A stretch of DNA of 64,000 bases from Hyphococcus aureus (GCF_042643165.1 NZ_JBHRSH010000001.1:1612001-1676000), one strand, 5' to 3'; numbered from the stretch's first letter, positions 32,917 through 42,248 are shown. Notes: generated from the sequence alone by a model not told the origin. A program made the numbers and translations.

Positions 32917-34110
32917 TCAGGCTTCGGTGACCGCCTTAAAAGAGCTGATGAGATGCTTCACATTGGTTTCATTGACGCCGCAGAGATTGATGCGGCCGCC
33001 GCCGACGACATAGACGCCGTGCTGATCGCGCAAGGCGCCAATCTGATCCTCAGTGAGCGGCAAGAGGGAGAACATGCCCGCCTGATCTGCGATAAAGCTG
33101 AGCCGGTTATGGAGGCCGAAATCCTGCGCGGTTTGCGCCAGAAGCCGGCGGTTGCCGCGCACCCTGTCCGCCATTTCCGAAAGCTCTTCGCGCCACAACG
33201 CGCTGAGCGCCGGATCGCCGAGAATTTCCGCGACAATAGCGCCGCCATGGGCGGGCGGCATGGAGTAGTTCTTGCGGGCAAGGCTGGTCGCCTGGGATTT
33301 AACGGCAAGCGCGCGATCCGCGCTCGCGCCGACGATGATAAGCGCGCCCGTACGCTCGCGATAAAGCCCGAAATTTTTCGAACAGGAATAGGTGATCAGC
33401 ACTTCCGGCAGCTCAGCCGAAAATTTGCGGATCATGTAAACATCCGTATCGAGATCTTTTGCAAACCCGTGATAGGCGGTGTCGACCAAGGGCAGGAAGC
33501 CCTGCGCCGCCGCCATGGCGGCGATCTCGTCGATTTGCGCTGGGGAAAGGTCGGCGCCTGTCGGATTATGGCAGCAGCCATGGAGGAGCAGCACATCCTT
33601 CGGCCCAAGCTTCGCGGCGCCTGCCTTGAACGCTTCGAAATCGACGGCGTTCGCGTCCCGGTCGTAATAGGGGATAGAATTGATTTTCAGGCCGGCTGCG
33701 GAAAGCAGCGGGATATGGTTCGGCCAGGTTGGCGCGCCCAGCGTCAGGCTCGCTGCGCCTTGACTGTTGAGAAGTTCGCCTGCAAGGCGGAGCGCGCCGC
33801 AGCCGCCTGGTGTCTGCACCGCTGCTGCACGGCCCGCCGAGAGAATGGGGCTGTCCGCGCCAAAAACCAGATCGAGAATGGCGGGGCCAAAACCGGGCGC
33901 CCCGTCGACGGGCGTATAGGCTTTCGTTGTTTGCGCCGCCGTCACATTCGTTTCGGCTTTGGCCACAGCCTTCATGACTGGTGTGCGGCCGTTGAGGTCG
34001 CGATAGACGCCGACGCCCAGGTCAATTTTTTCAGAGCGAGGGTCGTCCTGAAACAGCTTGCTCAGGCCAAGGATCGGGTCGGGCGGGAGGAGTTTTGCAT
34101 CTTCAAACAT
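32917..34110 (-). CDS. Aspartate/aromatic amino acid aminotransferase (class I)
   Basis: 397-residue PLP enzyme of the AspC/TyrB family. PDPILGLSKLFQDDPRSEKI opens the family, YTPVDGAPGF is the substrate loop, HGCCHNPTGADLS (usually HACCHNPTG) follows, and the PLP lysine is in SCSKNFGLYRERTGAL. Converts aspartate or aromatic amino acids and 2-oxoglutarate. ATG 34110 is the start; a longer frame has no signal. Divergent from ligAB across 177 bases, which suggests but does not prove a link to aromatic metabolism. Confidence 0.92.
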   Translation of the reverse strand: MFEDAKLLPPDPILGLSKLFQDDPRSEKIDLGVGVYRDLNGRTPVMKAVAKAETNVTAAQTTKAYTPVDGAPGFGPAILDLVFGADSPILSAGRAAAVQTPGGCGALRLAGELLNSQGAASLTLGAPTWPNHIPLLSAAGLKINSIPYYDRDANAVDFEAFKAGAAKLGPKDVLLLHGCCHNPTGADLSPAQIDEIAAMAAAQGFLPLVDTAYHGFAKDLDTDVYMIRKFSAELPEVLITYSCSKNFGLYRERTGALIIVGASADRALAVKSQATSLARKNYSMPPAHGGAIVAEILGDPALSALWREELSEMADRVRGNRRLLAQTAQDFGLHNRLSFIADQAGMFSLLPLTEDQIGALRDQHGVYVVGGGRINLCGVNETNVKHLISSFKAVTEA

Positions 34111-34287
34111 GGCCGCCTTCGTATCAGCACTGCCTTCGCCGTCAAGCCGTCTCCTCCGTTGGTTTTCAGGAAGCCGCAACGCTTTGATGTGTCGCTCCAA
34201 TACCCGCCAAGGATAAACCGGAGCTCCTCGGCGGAGCGCAAGGGCGAGCGTGGACAGTCTCGTCCGGGGTGTGGTAGGTGATCAGAC

Positions 34288-34692
34288 ATGCCACGCCAAC
34301 GCCTTTATCCGCTTGAAGATCTGGAAGATATTCCGGGCACAAAGGTTTTCACCGCCCGCCGCAGCCGGCAGGGCTATTACCTGCACAAATTTTGTATGAG
34401 CCTGATGCAGGTGGAGAACCGCGAGGAATTCAAAGCGGACGAACGGGCTTATCTTGACCGGTTCGCGATGACCGAAGACCAGAAACAGGCGGTGCTCGCT
34501 CGCGACTTCAACAAGCTCATTGAACTCGGCGGGAACATGTATTTTCTCGTCAAGATCGCATCGACCGATGGCTGGAGCGCGCAAAAGGCGGTTGGCTCTA
34601 TGACCGGCATGTCGCCAGAGGAATACGCCACAATGATGCTTGACGGCGGCCGCAGCCCGGAGGGCGTGCGCTCCATCAGGAAAGGCAATTAA
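34288..34692 (+). CDS. ligA: Protocatechuate 4,5-dioxygenase alpha subunit (LigA-like)
   Basis: 134-residue small helical subunit that caps the active site of class II extradiol dioxygenases. YYLHKFCMSLMQVENREEF and FNKLIELGGNMYFLVKIAS with MTGMSPEEYATMMLDGGR are family landmarks. It has no metal itself. Followed after 4 bases by the catalytic subunit gene. Other genes of the 4,5-cleavage pathway (ligC, ligI, ligJ, ligK) are not in the window. Confidence 0.93.
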   Translation: MPRQRLYPLEDLEDIPGTKVFTARRSRQGYYLHKFCMSLMQVENREEFKADERAYLDRFAMTEDQKQAVLARDFNKLIELGGNMYFLVKIASTDGWSAQKAVGSMTGMSPEEYATMMLDGGRSPEGVRSIRKGN

Positions 34693-34696
34693 ACCT

Positions 34697-35539
34697 ATGG
34701 CGCGCATTTCCGCCGGCATCGCGACCAGCCACGTTCCAGCGATCGGCGCCGCGATCGATCTCGGCAAGACGCAAGATGAATATTGGGCGCCGGTTTTCGA
34801 GGGCTATGAATTCGTCAAGGAATGGATCAAGGACAACACCCCAGACGTTGTCATCCTCGCCTATAACGACCATGCCTCGGCCCTGATGCTCGACATCGTG
34901 CCGACCTTTGCGATCGGTTTCGCCGATACGTTCCAGTCGGCTGATGAGGGATGGGGGCGCCGCCCTGTGCCGCTGGTGCATAACCATATCGATCTTGCCG
35001 CGCATGTCGCCGAACAGCTGGTCATCGATGAATTCGACATAACCATTATCAACGAAATGGATGTCGACCATGGCTTGACCATTCCGCTCAGCCTGGTGTT
35101 CGGTCAGGTCGAGGAATGGCCATGCAAAGTCATCCCGCTTGCGGTCAACGTCACTCAATTCCCGACGCCGTCGGGAGAGCGTTGCTGGAAACTTGGCGAG
35201 GCGATCCGCAACGCAGTGAAAACCTTTCCTGAAGATCTCGATGTTCAGGTCTGGGGCACGGGCGGCATGAGCCACCAGCTGCAGGGAACCCGCGCGGGAT
35301 TGATCAACAAGGAATTCGATAACCGTTTTCTCGATCTGCTTGCGCATGAGCCCGAAGAACTCGCCACCTGGACACGGCTCGAATATCTGCGCGAGGCCGG
35401 CACTGAGGGAATTGAGTTGATCATGTGGCTGATCATGCGCGCTGCGCTCGGTTACGGCGTTGACGAGCTGCATCGTTTCTACCGCGTCCCCGCGAGCAAC
35501 ACAGCTGTCGGGCATGTGGTTTATCAGGCGAAGGCTTGA
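34697..35539 (+). CDS. ligB: Protocatechuate 4,5-dioxygenase beta subunit (LigB-like)
   Basis: 280-residue catalytic subunit of a class II (type LigB) extradiol dioxygenase, which opens catechol-type rings using Fe(II) and O2. Metal ligand candidates are His12 (ATSHVPAIG), His59 (YNDHAS) and a Glu near 237-240 (GTEGIE); the acid-base His is His193 (MSHQLQG). Gallate and other substrates are known for close relatives, so protocatechuate is a family default. Confidence 0.93.
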   Translation: MARISAGIATSHVPAIGAAIDLGKTQDEYWAPVFEGYEFVKEWIKDNTPDVVILAYNDHASALMLDIVPTFAIGFADTFQSADEGWGRRPVPLVHNHIDLAAHVAEQLVIDEFDITIINEMDVDHGLTIPLSLVFGQVEEWPCKVIPLAVNVTQFPTPSGERCWKLGEAIRNAVKTFPEDLDVQVWGTGGMSHQLQGTRAGLINKEFDNRFLDLLAHEPEELATWTRLEYLREAGTEGIELIMWLIMRAALGYGVDELHRFYRVPASNTAVGHVVYQAKA

Positions 35540-35673
35540 CCTTTCAGGACGCTAAACCCAGCCGTCTTTCTTACACACTTTGATTTTTTGGTGATTTGAG
35601 GAAATGGCGCACCGGCGCGGATGAAACCGGGAACTGGGCGGTTTTGAAAGCAAGGCAATTATGCCTCTGACGC

Positions 35674-35982
35674 CTAGTTTCTTTTCTTTTTGTCTATCAA
35701 CACGTCCTGCTGCCATTTGCTGGGTTTCTTATCGGTGCGGTGAACGCAGCCTGCCCAACAGCAGGGCCGTTTTTGTCCGTCGAGGAGTTCCTCAACAGTT
35801 CGCTTGATTCGTCTTGAGCGCGTCTTTTCTTGTTTGGCGTCTTCAACCCAACAAATAAATTCATTTCTGGCTATCGGCGTCAGGTTTTCCCAGAGGTCCG
35901 TAATTTCTTTGGTTTCGGTCAGGGCTTTGACTAAGTCAGTGGGAAGTTCGTGTACCAAGCCGCCTGAAATTTTCGTTCTCAT
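35674..35982 (-). CDS. YdeI/OmpD-associated family protein (C-terminal domain only)
   Basis: 102-residue protein matching the OmdA/YdeI C-terminal domain: ELPTDLVKALTETKEITDLW, LTPIARNEFICWVEDAKQEK and TRSRRIKRTVEELLDGQ. The usual partner domain in front (DUF1905 or DUF1801-like) is missing; the tail carries CCWAGC and ends in Lys/Arg. AT-richer than its surroundings. Stands between ligB and a tRNA gene. The family is named for an association with porin and bacteriocin resistance in Salmonella, without a known mechanism. Confidence 0.7.
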   Translation of the reverse strand: MRTKISGGLVHELPTDLVKALTETKEITDLWENLTPIARNEFICWVEDAKQEKTRSRRIKRTVEELLDGQKRPCCWAGCVHRTDKKPSKWQQDVLIDKKKRN

Positions 35983-36116
35983 ATATATCGACTATCAAAT
36001 ATGCCTTACCGGTCAATCATCCACTTTGGACGATAAGCGACCATCAACTCCGAACAGTTCTTGGCCGTTTCTCTGGTGATAGAAAAAGCTTTGAGAATTC
36101 AGTTGGTTGAAAAAAA

Positions 36117-36193
36117 TGGCGCACCCGTGAGGATTCGAACCTCAGACCCCCAGATTCGTAGTCTGGTGCTCTATCCAGCTGAGCTACGGGTGC
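36117..36193 (-). tRNA. tRNA-Arg (anticodon ACG)
   Basis: Complete cloverleaf: acceptor GCACCCG pairs with CGGGTGC, D-arm with AGCTCAGCTGGAT, anticodon stem CCAGA/TCTGG around CTACGAA, T-arm with GGTTCGAATCC, discriminator G and encoded CCA. Anticodon ACG (inosine-modified in vivo) reads CGU, CGC and CGA. A run of six T follows the CCA on the minus strand and can end transcription. Confidence 0.97.
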
Positions 36194-36436
36194 TGCGCTA
36201 GCGCCAGTGCGGCGCGAGGCGCGGGTTTAACCCCAAGACCGGGGCAATTGCAAGCGCTGGGGCGCCCGAATCTTTTCGTTCATCTGTCCTTTCCAGGTTT
36301 TTGTGGGAACAGCCCCAAAATCAATGCTTGGAAATCTGCAAGCCAAGGGTGGCTGCGGTTCGCTTCGGGGGTCGAAAGGTCTCGCCGCCTCGCGTATGAA
36401 AAGACAGAACGCGACGCAGCAATGGGAAGGCGAGGC

Positions 36437-38251
36437 ATGACGGGTAGGATGAGATGGCTTTGGGCGACGGGAGCCATGGCGCTTCTGGCGGCGTGTGGGC
36501 GGGACGCGGCCCCGGAGAGTGCGAATCCAGCGATACAGGCTTCTGACGTCACCATTGAAGAGGCTGCGCCGGGCCGCTGGTTTATCGCTGCGGCGAACCC
36601 TTATGCGGCTGAGGCGGGCGCCGAAATCCTCAAAAAAGGCGGTTCGGCCGTCGATGCGGCGATTGCGACCCAGACGGTGTTGGGGTTGGTGGAGCCGCAA
36701 TCATCGGGTCTCGGCGGCGGCGCCTTCATGATTCATTATGACGCCAAGGCTGATCTTCTCGAAACCTATAATGGCCGCGAGATGGCGCCGGCGTCGGCGA
36801 CGCCCGAGCGCTTTCTCACCGCAGACGGCGAGGCGATGAATTTTTACGACGCCGTGGCGGGCGGCCTTTCCATTGGCGTTCCCGGCGCGGTGCGCATGCT
36901 GGAGCTTGCGCACAACGAACATGGCAAGCTTCCCTGGGGCGATGGGTTTGAAACGGCGATCGCGCTTTCTGAAACGGGATTTAAAGTGTCGCCGCGGTTA
37001 AATGGTCTGCTTTCCCGCATTCCGCGCCTCAAACAGATGCCGGCGGCGGCGGCGTATTTTTATGGCGATGACGGCGCCCCATGGCCTGTCGGGCATGTGT
37101 TGAAAAACCCGGCATACGCCGAGACATTGAAAACGATTGCTGCTGGCGGCGCTGACGCTTTTTATAAGGGACCTATCGCTGAAGCGATCGTGGAGGCGGT
37201 GAATTCCGCGCCTAATCCCGGTGGGATGTCGCTCGCCGATCTTGAGACTTACACGGCGGTGAAGCTCGACCCTGTTTGCGGAGCGTATCGCGCCTACCAG
37301 ATTTGCTCCATGGCGCCGCCCAGCTCAGGCGGGGTGACCTTGTTGCAAATTCTGGCGTTGCTTGAGCCTTTCGATATCGCTGGCGCCGGCGCTGGCTCCA
37401 TTGAATCGCTGCATCTCCTGTTTGAAGCCTCACGTCTCGCCTATGCGGACCGCAACGAATATCTCGCTGACAATGAAATGCTGGCGGGTGAAGATGAGGG
37501 CCTGTCACCGGAGGCGGTGATTGCAGGCTTGCTGAACCCTGCCTATCTCAAGGCCCGCGCGGCGCAGATCAATCCGTCAACAGCTGCTGAAGCCGTGGAA
37601 GCGGGGGATCCTTCGGCCTACGAACTTGCTGACGGCGCGGGCCAATGGAGGCGCTATGGCGCCGACGCCTCGCCGGAGCCGCCCTCGACCAGTCATTTCG
37701 TTATTGTCGATAGCGACGGCAATGTCGTTTCCATGACCACGACAGTGGAGTTTGCCTTTGGCAGTCACCAGATGGCGGCGGGCATGGTGCTGAATAATCA
37801 GCTGACGGATTTTTCATTCCTGCCTGTGCGTGACGGCAAGCCTGTGGCGAACGCCGTTGCGCCGGGCAAACGCCCGCGCAGCTCCATGACGCCGGCGATT
37901 GTCTTTGACGGCGATGGCGAGATCTGGGCGGCGGCGGGTTCACCCGGCGGACCAGCGATCATCGGCTATGTGGCGAAAACACTGATCGCCATGATCGATT
38001 GGGGGATGTCGACGCAGGAAGCCGTAAACTATCCGAACGCTGTCTATCCGCGCGGCGCGCCAATTCTCGAAGCTGATGGATATGACAATCAGATCATTGA
38101 GGGGCTCAAAGCGCGCGGTCATGCGGTCGAAACGCGCGAACTCAATAGCGGCGTGCATGCGTTCAAAAGACTGCCTGATGGTTCTTTTGAGGGCGGCGCG
38201 GACCCGCGGCGCGAAGGCGTGTGGCTGACCGGCGAGGTTGAAGCGCAATAG
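36437..38251 (+). CDS. ggt: Gamma-glutamyltransferase
   Basis: 604-residue precursor of an N-terminal nucleophile hydrolase that cleaves gamma-glutamyl bonds of glutathione and related peptides in the periplasm. A lipoprotein-type signal (LLAAC) precedes the domain; GGSAVDAAIATQTVLGLVEP and SSGLGGGAFMIHYD are family landmarks. Autoprocessing would occur before Thr418 (PPSTSHFVIVD), which becomes the nucleophile. The later GSPGGPAIIGYV holds the Gly-Gly loop. ATG 36437 is preferred for its AAGGCGAGG; ATG 36422 and 36449 are alternatives. Confidence 0.93.
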   Translation: MTGRMRWLWATGAMALLAACGRDAAPESANPAIQASDVTIEEAAPGRWFIAAANPYAAEAGAEILKKGGSAVDAAIATQTVLGLVEPQSSGLGGGAFMIHYDAKADLLETYNGREMAPASATPERFLTADGEAMNFYDAVAGGLSIGVPGAVRMLELAHNEHGKLPWGDGFETAIALSETGFKVSPRLNGLLSRIPRLKQMPAAAAYFYGDDGAPWPVGHVLKNPAYAETLKTIAAGGADAFYKGPIAEAIVEAVNSAPNPGGMSLADLETYTAVKLDPVCGAYRAYQICSMAPPSSGGVTLLQILALLEPFDIAGAGAGSIESLHLLFEASRLAYADRNEYLADNEMLAGEDEGLSPEAVIAGLLNPAYLKARAAQINPSTAAEAVEAGDPSAYELADGAGQWRRYGADASPEPPSTSHFVIVDSDGNVVSMTTTVEFAFGSHQMAAGMVLNNQLTDFSFLPVRDGKPVANAVAPGKRPRSSMTPAIVFDGDGEIWAAAGSPGGPAIIGYVAKTLIAMIDWGMSTQEAVNYPNAVYPRGAPILEADGYDNQIIEGLKARGHAVETRELNSGVHAFKRLPDGSFEGGADPRREGVWLTGEVEAQ

Positions 38252-38253
38252 CT

Positions 38254-39660
38254 TTATTGCGCTGCGCCGGGAAGGGTGATGCGAAAAACCGCGCCGGTCG
38301 CATCGCTCTTTTCAAGGATCAGCGATCCGCCATGGGCGCGCGCGATTTCCGCGGCGATCGCGACGCCGAGGCCGGACCCGCCGGGTTTTTGTGATCCTTT
38401 GAACGGTTCGAAAAGATCGGCCTTAGCGTGATCGGGTAAGCCCGGTCCGCTATCGGTAATGACGATGGCGACGGCGCCGTCCTCAACATGGGCGTCGATC
38501 GTCACTGAGCCGAGCGTTTCGCTGGCTTCAATTTCCTGTATTGCTTCAACGGCGTTGCGCACGAGGTTGAAGAGCGCGCGATAAAGCTGCGTGCGGTCAG
38601 CGGCGATGGTCAGGCTTTCCGGCGCCTTGTTGAGCGCCGTCACGCCCATGGCGGCGGTGTCGTCCAGCACTTCATCAACGAGGTCATGCAGGGAAAACGG
38701 CGCCTTGCTGAGCAGTCGCGATTCCATGCGGCCGAAAGTCAGCGTGTCGCGGCTGAGGGCAATGGCGCGATCAAGCGCAGAGATCAGACGGGGCGAAAGC
38801 TTTCTGACGCTCGGGTCTTCGGATTTTGCAAGCCGGTCTGACATGAGCTGCGCCGAGGCGAGAATGTTGCGGAGATCGTGGCTGATCTTTGAAATGCCGG
38901 CGCCAAGCGCGGCGAGGCGACGGCGTTCGCCAAGCAGGTCGCGCACGCTTTTCTCCATGGCGGCGAGGCTTTCCTCCGCCGCGCCGATTTCATCCTTGCG
39001 GCCGGAAGGCTTCAATATGCCGAATGCATTTTCCGGATCGGCGTCAAAAGCGGTGATGTTTTCGGTCAGTCTCTTGACGGGCCGTACAATCATGCGGTTG
39101 AGCGACCAGTAAACTAGTCCCGCCGTCAGGGTGGAGATGATCAGCGACAGAAAAAAGATGTTGCGTGCATAGGCATAGAGATCCTCACGCAGCGCTTTTT
39201 GGGAGACGATGATGTCAACGGTCTGGCCGGTGGAGAATTCCGGACGGCCGGTCGCCTGGATGAGATGATCGCCGCGAGAAAAATAAGTTCCCCAGGCATT
39301 GGTGATCATATTCATGAAGTTTTCGCGTGTCAGATCCACCCGCAGCATATTTGGCGCGCCATGAGGGTTGATCTCCGGCGCCAGGATCAGCATGCGCATG
39401 TCATCGCTGTGAATAGTGACGCCAAGGATGTTGGCGGTGGAAAAAAGCTGACGCACCAGCATTTCGTCCGCGGCGCCTTCTCTCGGGCTTTCAAGCGCAA
39501 GGCTCGCCAGATAGGCTTCCTCGAAGCGCATTGTAAACCAGTCGCGCCGTTGCTTCGCAATGGATGGCACCAGCACGACAAATTCCGCGACGAACACGAA
39601 GATGATCGTCAGGAAGAGGAGTTTGGTCGAAAGCGACCGTTTTGCGATTGCGGCTTTCAT
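38254..39660 (-). CDS. Sensor histidine kinase, HAMP type
   Basis: 468-residue inner-membrane kinase. A membrane helix at about 12-32, a periplasmic sensor region of about 130 residues, a second helix (about 166-186), a HAMP domain, the HisKA helix with the phospho-acceptor His261 (KISHDLRNILASAQLM), and a HATPase domain (NLVRNAVEAI N box, ITDSGPGLP, KPGGSGLGVAIAAEI). Six bases after the flavoprotein gene on the same strand, so cotranscribed with it and TVP38. There is no response regulator nearby. The signal is unknown. Confidence 0.9.
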   Translation of the reverse strand: MKAAIAKRSLSTKLLFLTIIFVFVAEFVVLVPSIAKQRRDWFTMRFEEAYLASLALESPREGAADEMLVRQLFSTANILGVTIHSDDMRMLILAPEINPHGAPNMLRVDLTRENFMNMITNAWGTYFSRGDHLIQATGRPEFSTGQTVDIIVSQKALREDLYAYARNIFFLSLIISTLTAGLVYWSLNRMIVRPVKRLTENITAFDADPENAFGILKPSGRKDEIGAAEESLAAMEKSVRDLLGERRRLAALGAGISKISHDLRNILASAQLMSDRLAKSEDPSVRKLSPRLISALDRAIALSRDTLTFGRMESRLLSKAPFSLHDLVDEVLDDTAAMGVTALNKAPESLTIAADRTQLYRALFNLVRNAVEAIQEIEASETLGSVTIDAHVEDGAVAIVITDSGPGLPDHAKADLFEPFKGSQKPGGSGLGVAIAAEIARAHGGSLILEKSDATGAVFRITLPGAAQ

Positions 39661-39666
39661 GGAGAC

Positions 39667-41079
39667 CTAGTCAAACATGGAAAGAAGACGGACCAAAAAT
39701 CGTGTACGGTCGGAAAACAGCGTATCCGAATACCATGCGCTGGCGGCGCGTTTGCTCGCCTCACTGCGGGTGGGATAGGGCGCGATCATATCAGTAAAGG
39801 CGCGGATTTTGAGCTTAGATGAGAGGGCGAGCGTCCATGGCTGCAGCAAATCGCCGGCGCCGCGCCCAACAACCCCGGTGCCAAGGATGTAGCCCTTCTT
39901 GTCGGTGACGATTTTCACGAGGCCTTCCGTTTCCCGCTCGGCTTGGGCGCGGTCATTTTCCGAGAATGGCCATCTTACTACTTTTATCTCGCCATGGCGC
40001 TCGCGCGCTTCTTTCTCGGTCAGGCCGACCTGCGCCAGTTCCGGATCGCAATAGGTGACGTGAGGCGCGAGATGTTCATTATTCCTGCTGGGCGCCTTGA
40101 AGAGGATGTTTCTGACAAGAACGGAGGCGTGATAGCCCGCCACATGCGTGAACTGCCGCCCGCCCGCAACATCGCCGGCGGCGTAGATGCGTTTGTTGGT
40201 CGTGCGAAGGCGGCTATCAGTCTTCAGCCCTTTTTTGTCGTAATCGACTCCGGCCGCTTCCAGATTCATTCCTTCGACGGTTGGCTTGCGCCCAACGGCG
40301 ACAAGTAGATGCGAGCCTTCGATGGCGCGCGCGCCCACAGTGACGCTGACGCCGGACGGCGTTTTCTCAACGCGCTCGGCCTGGCCGCCTTCGACAAGAT
40401 CGATGCCTTCCTTGACGAGGCGCGCACGAACGATGTCGGCGAGTTCAGGATCTTCGCGCCCCAAAATCTTGCCGCCTTCGATCACGGTCACTTTTGCGCC
40501 GAGGCGTCTGTGCGCCTGCGCCATTTCAATGCCGATGGGTCCGCCGCCAATGATGATCAGGTGATCAGGCGCGATGCGGTTGTCGAACAGGGTTTCGTTG
40601 GTGAAATAGGGGACATCCTCAAGGCCGGGTATGGGCGGAACCAGGGGCGTTGATCCGGTCGCAATCACGAAATGTTTTGCGCGGATGAGATTGTCGCCGG
40701 CTGTCACTTCGCGCGGTCCGCTGAAGGCGCCATGTTCGCGAATAACGGTGACGCCTAACCCTTCGAACCGCTCCTGACTGTCAATCGGCGCGATCCCGGC
40801 GATAACGCCGTGGACATGATCCATCACTGCTGCGAAATCGATATTCGGTTCGACGCTGGCGACCCCGAATTTATCCGCCTCGCGCATTTCCTGCGCGCGC
40901 GCCGCCGCGGCGATAAGCGCCTTTGACGGCACGCAGCCAGTATTGAGGCAGTCGCCGCCCATCTCGCCTTTCTCAATGAGAACGACATTGCGGCCGAGCA
41001 TGGCGGCGCCAGCCGCAACGGAAAGGCCGCCTGAACCTGCGCCAATGACGCAAAGATCAGCTTTGATTGTCTGCGCCAT
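39667..41079 (-). CDS. FAD-dependent pyridine nucleotide-disulfide oxidoreductase
   Basis: 470-residue flavoprotein of the dihydrolipoamide dehydrogenase / mercuric reductase family. GAGSGGLS binds FAD near the N-terminus, C44-LNTG-C49 is the redox disulfide, GGGPIGIEMAQAH binds NAD(P)H, and the dimer domain is C-terminal. The catalytic His of LPDH (in HPTxSE) is replaced by Tyr435 (APYPTRSE) while Glu440 stays, so lipoamide activity is unlikely. Such proteins are often next to TVP38-type membrane proteins, as here (2-base gap). Substrate unknown. Confidence 0.9.
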   Translation of the reverse strand: MAQTIKADLCVIGAGSGGLSVAAGAAMLGRNVVLIEKGEMGGDCLNTGCVPSKALIAAAARAQEMREADKFGVASVEPNIDFAAVMDHVHGVIAGIAPIDSQERFEGLGVTVIREHGAFSGPREVTAGDNLIRAKHFVIATGSTPLVPPIPGLEDVPYFTNETLFDNRIAPDHLIIIGGGPIGIEMAQAHRRLGAKVTVIEGGKILGREDPELADIVRARLVKEGIDLVEGGQAERVEKTPSGVSVTVGARAIEGSHLLVAVGRKPTVEGMNLEAAGVDYDKKGLKTDSRLRTTNKRIYAAGDVAGGRQFTHVAGYHASVLVRNILFKAPSRNNEHLAPHVTYCDPELAQVGLTEKEARERHGEIKVVRWPFSENDRAQAERETEGLVKIVTDKKGYILGTGVVGRGAGDLLQPWTLALSSKLKIRAFTDMIAPYPTRSEASKRAASAWYSDTLFSDRTRFLVRLLSMFD

Positions 41080-41081
41080 GT

Positions 41082-41810
41082 TTATTGCGCCTCCGGGGCA
41101 GTCTTGCGTTTGAGAAGGATCGGGATCAGCGCCAGGACGATCAGTCCAACAATGGGCGTCAGCGTTTCCGGTTTCAAAAGAACGCCGGTGAGCGAGATAT
41201 CTTCGCCGGCGTCAAAAGCTGCGCCCGCCGCTGCGCCGATGCTGGCGTAGACAAAAGAGCCGGGAATGATGCCGAAAAAAGTGCCGATCAAAAAGTTGCG
41301 CAAGGATACGCCCATGAGACCGGCGGCGATATTCACCGCCCAGAAAGGAAAGATCGGCGCCAGCCGGAGGATGAACATGTAGGAAAGCTCTCCTTTGCGA
41401 AATCCTTCCTCCATGCGTTTCGCAAATCCGCCGGCGCGTTTCGACAAGAGATCGCCAAGCGCCGTTTTCGCCGCAAAGAAAATGAGAGTGGCGCCGATCG
41501 TCGCCGCGATGACGATCAACGGTGTGCCAACCCAGAGGCCGAACAGATAGCCGCCGAATATGGTGAGGATGCTGGCGCCCGGAAACGAGATCGCGACCGC
41601 GGCCGCATAAACGGCCAAAAAAATCGCCATCGCGCGCAGCGGGTCGGCGGCCACCCATCGCTGAAGGGCCTCACGGTTGTCGCGCAGGGCGTCGAGGGTG
41701 AAATAGCGGTGCAGGCCAAGGGCGAAGAACGCGATGAGCGCGGCCCCGATAATGACAAGGGGGAGGAGGCGGTGGAGCAGGCTCTTGGCGGGGGGAGATG
41801 CTTCGGACAA
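41082..41810 (-). CDS. TVP38/TMEM64 (DedA-like) membrane protein
   Basis: 242-residue integral membrane protein with the SNARE-associated/VTT domain: AISFPGASILTIFGGYLFGL, then GATLIFFAAKTALGDLL, and RLAPIFPFWAVNIAAGLMGVS with the conserved Arg and Pro of the family. DedA-like proteins act in lipid scrambling and membrane homeostasis. First gene of a three-gene operon with the flavoprotein and the histidine kinase. The kinase could sense a membrane state connected with these functions; this is inference. Confidence 0.9.
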   Translation of the reverse strand: MSEASPPAKSLLHRLLPLVIIGAALIAFFALGLHRYFTLDALRDNREALQRWVAADPLRAMAIFLAVYAAAVAISFPGASILTIFGGYLFGLWVGTPLIVIAATIGATLIFFAAKTALGDLLSKRAGGFAKRMEEGFRKGELSYMFILRLAPIFPFWAVNIAAGLMGVSLRNFLIGTFFGIIPGSFVYASIGAAAGAAFDAGEDISLTGVLLKPETLTPIVGLIVLALIPILLKRKTAPEAQ

Positions 41811-42113
41811 GAAATAAGCCTTTCAGGAATCAGGACGACGGGCAGCGGGCTCATCTATACTGATGATTGGTCCCCGCCGCCCGCTTTCTAGCCGGAAAGG
41901 CCGGGATTTCACGTCACGCTTCGCCCCCGAAGGGTCACAAGCGCGCGAAACCGGGTTTCGGGAATGAGGAATCGGCGAAATCGGTGAAAACCCTCCGGAA
42001 TAAGCCATTCCCGGTGTTGACGGCGCGCCGCCGCCGGTTTATTCCCCCGCCTCTTGTTTGAATGCTGAATTGGCGGCGCGCGCCGCTCAGCACCCGTCTT
42101 TGAGGATCGAAAG
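41811..42113. other. 303-bp intergenic region between TVP38 and rpmH
   Basis: No gene supported. It must hold the divergent promoters of the TVP38 operon and of rpmH; the only recognisable element is the -35/-10 pair at 42017-42045. Several GC hairpins but no T-run. Confidence 0.5.
42017..42045 (+). promoter_or_regulatory. Candidate promoter of rpmH-rnpA-yidC
   Basis: TTGACG (42017-42022) and TATTCC (42040-42045) with a 17-base spacer. The start point would lie about 60 bases before the rpmH ATG. Confidence 0.5.
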
Positions 42114-42248
42114 ATGAAACGCACTTTTCAACCGAGCCGGATTAAGCGCAAGCGCCGTCACGGATTCCGCGCGCGCAAAGCGACCAAGGGCGGCCAAAAA
42201 GTGCTGGCGTCGCGCCGCGCCAAGGGCCGCAAGCGTCTCTCCGCCTAG
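42114..42248 (+). CDS. rpmH: 50S ribosomal protein L34
   Basis: 44-residue, strongly basic ribosomal protein: MKRTFQPSRIKRKRRHGFRA opens the family and KGRKRLSA closes it. GAGGATCGAAAG precedes the ATG. It is upstream of rnpA and yidC, the near-universal bacterial order. Confidence 0.98.
   Translation: MKRTFQPSRIKRKRRHGFRARKATKGGQKVLASRRAKGRKRLSA

Noticed and set aside
32554..34281. Open frame of 575 codons opposite rnhB and the aminotransferase gene
   Set aside because: Explained by high GC at the third codon position of the genes on the other strand; no start signal or domain.
35983..36116. AT-rich sequence beside tRNA-Arg as an integration site
   Set aside because: No copy of the tRNA 3' end and no integrase nearby were found, so there is no attachment-site pair in the window.
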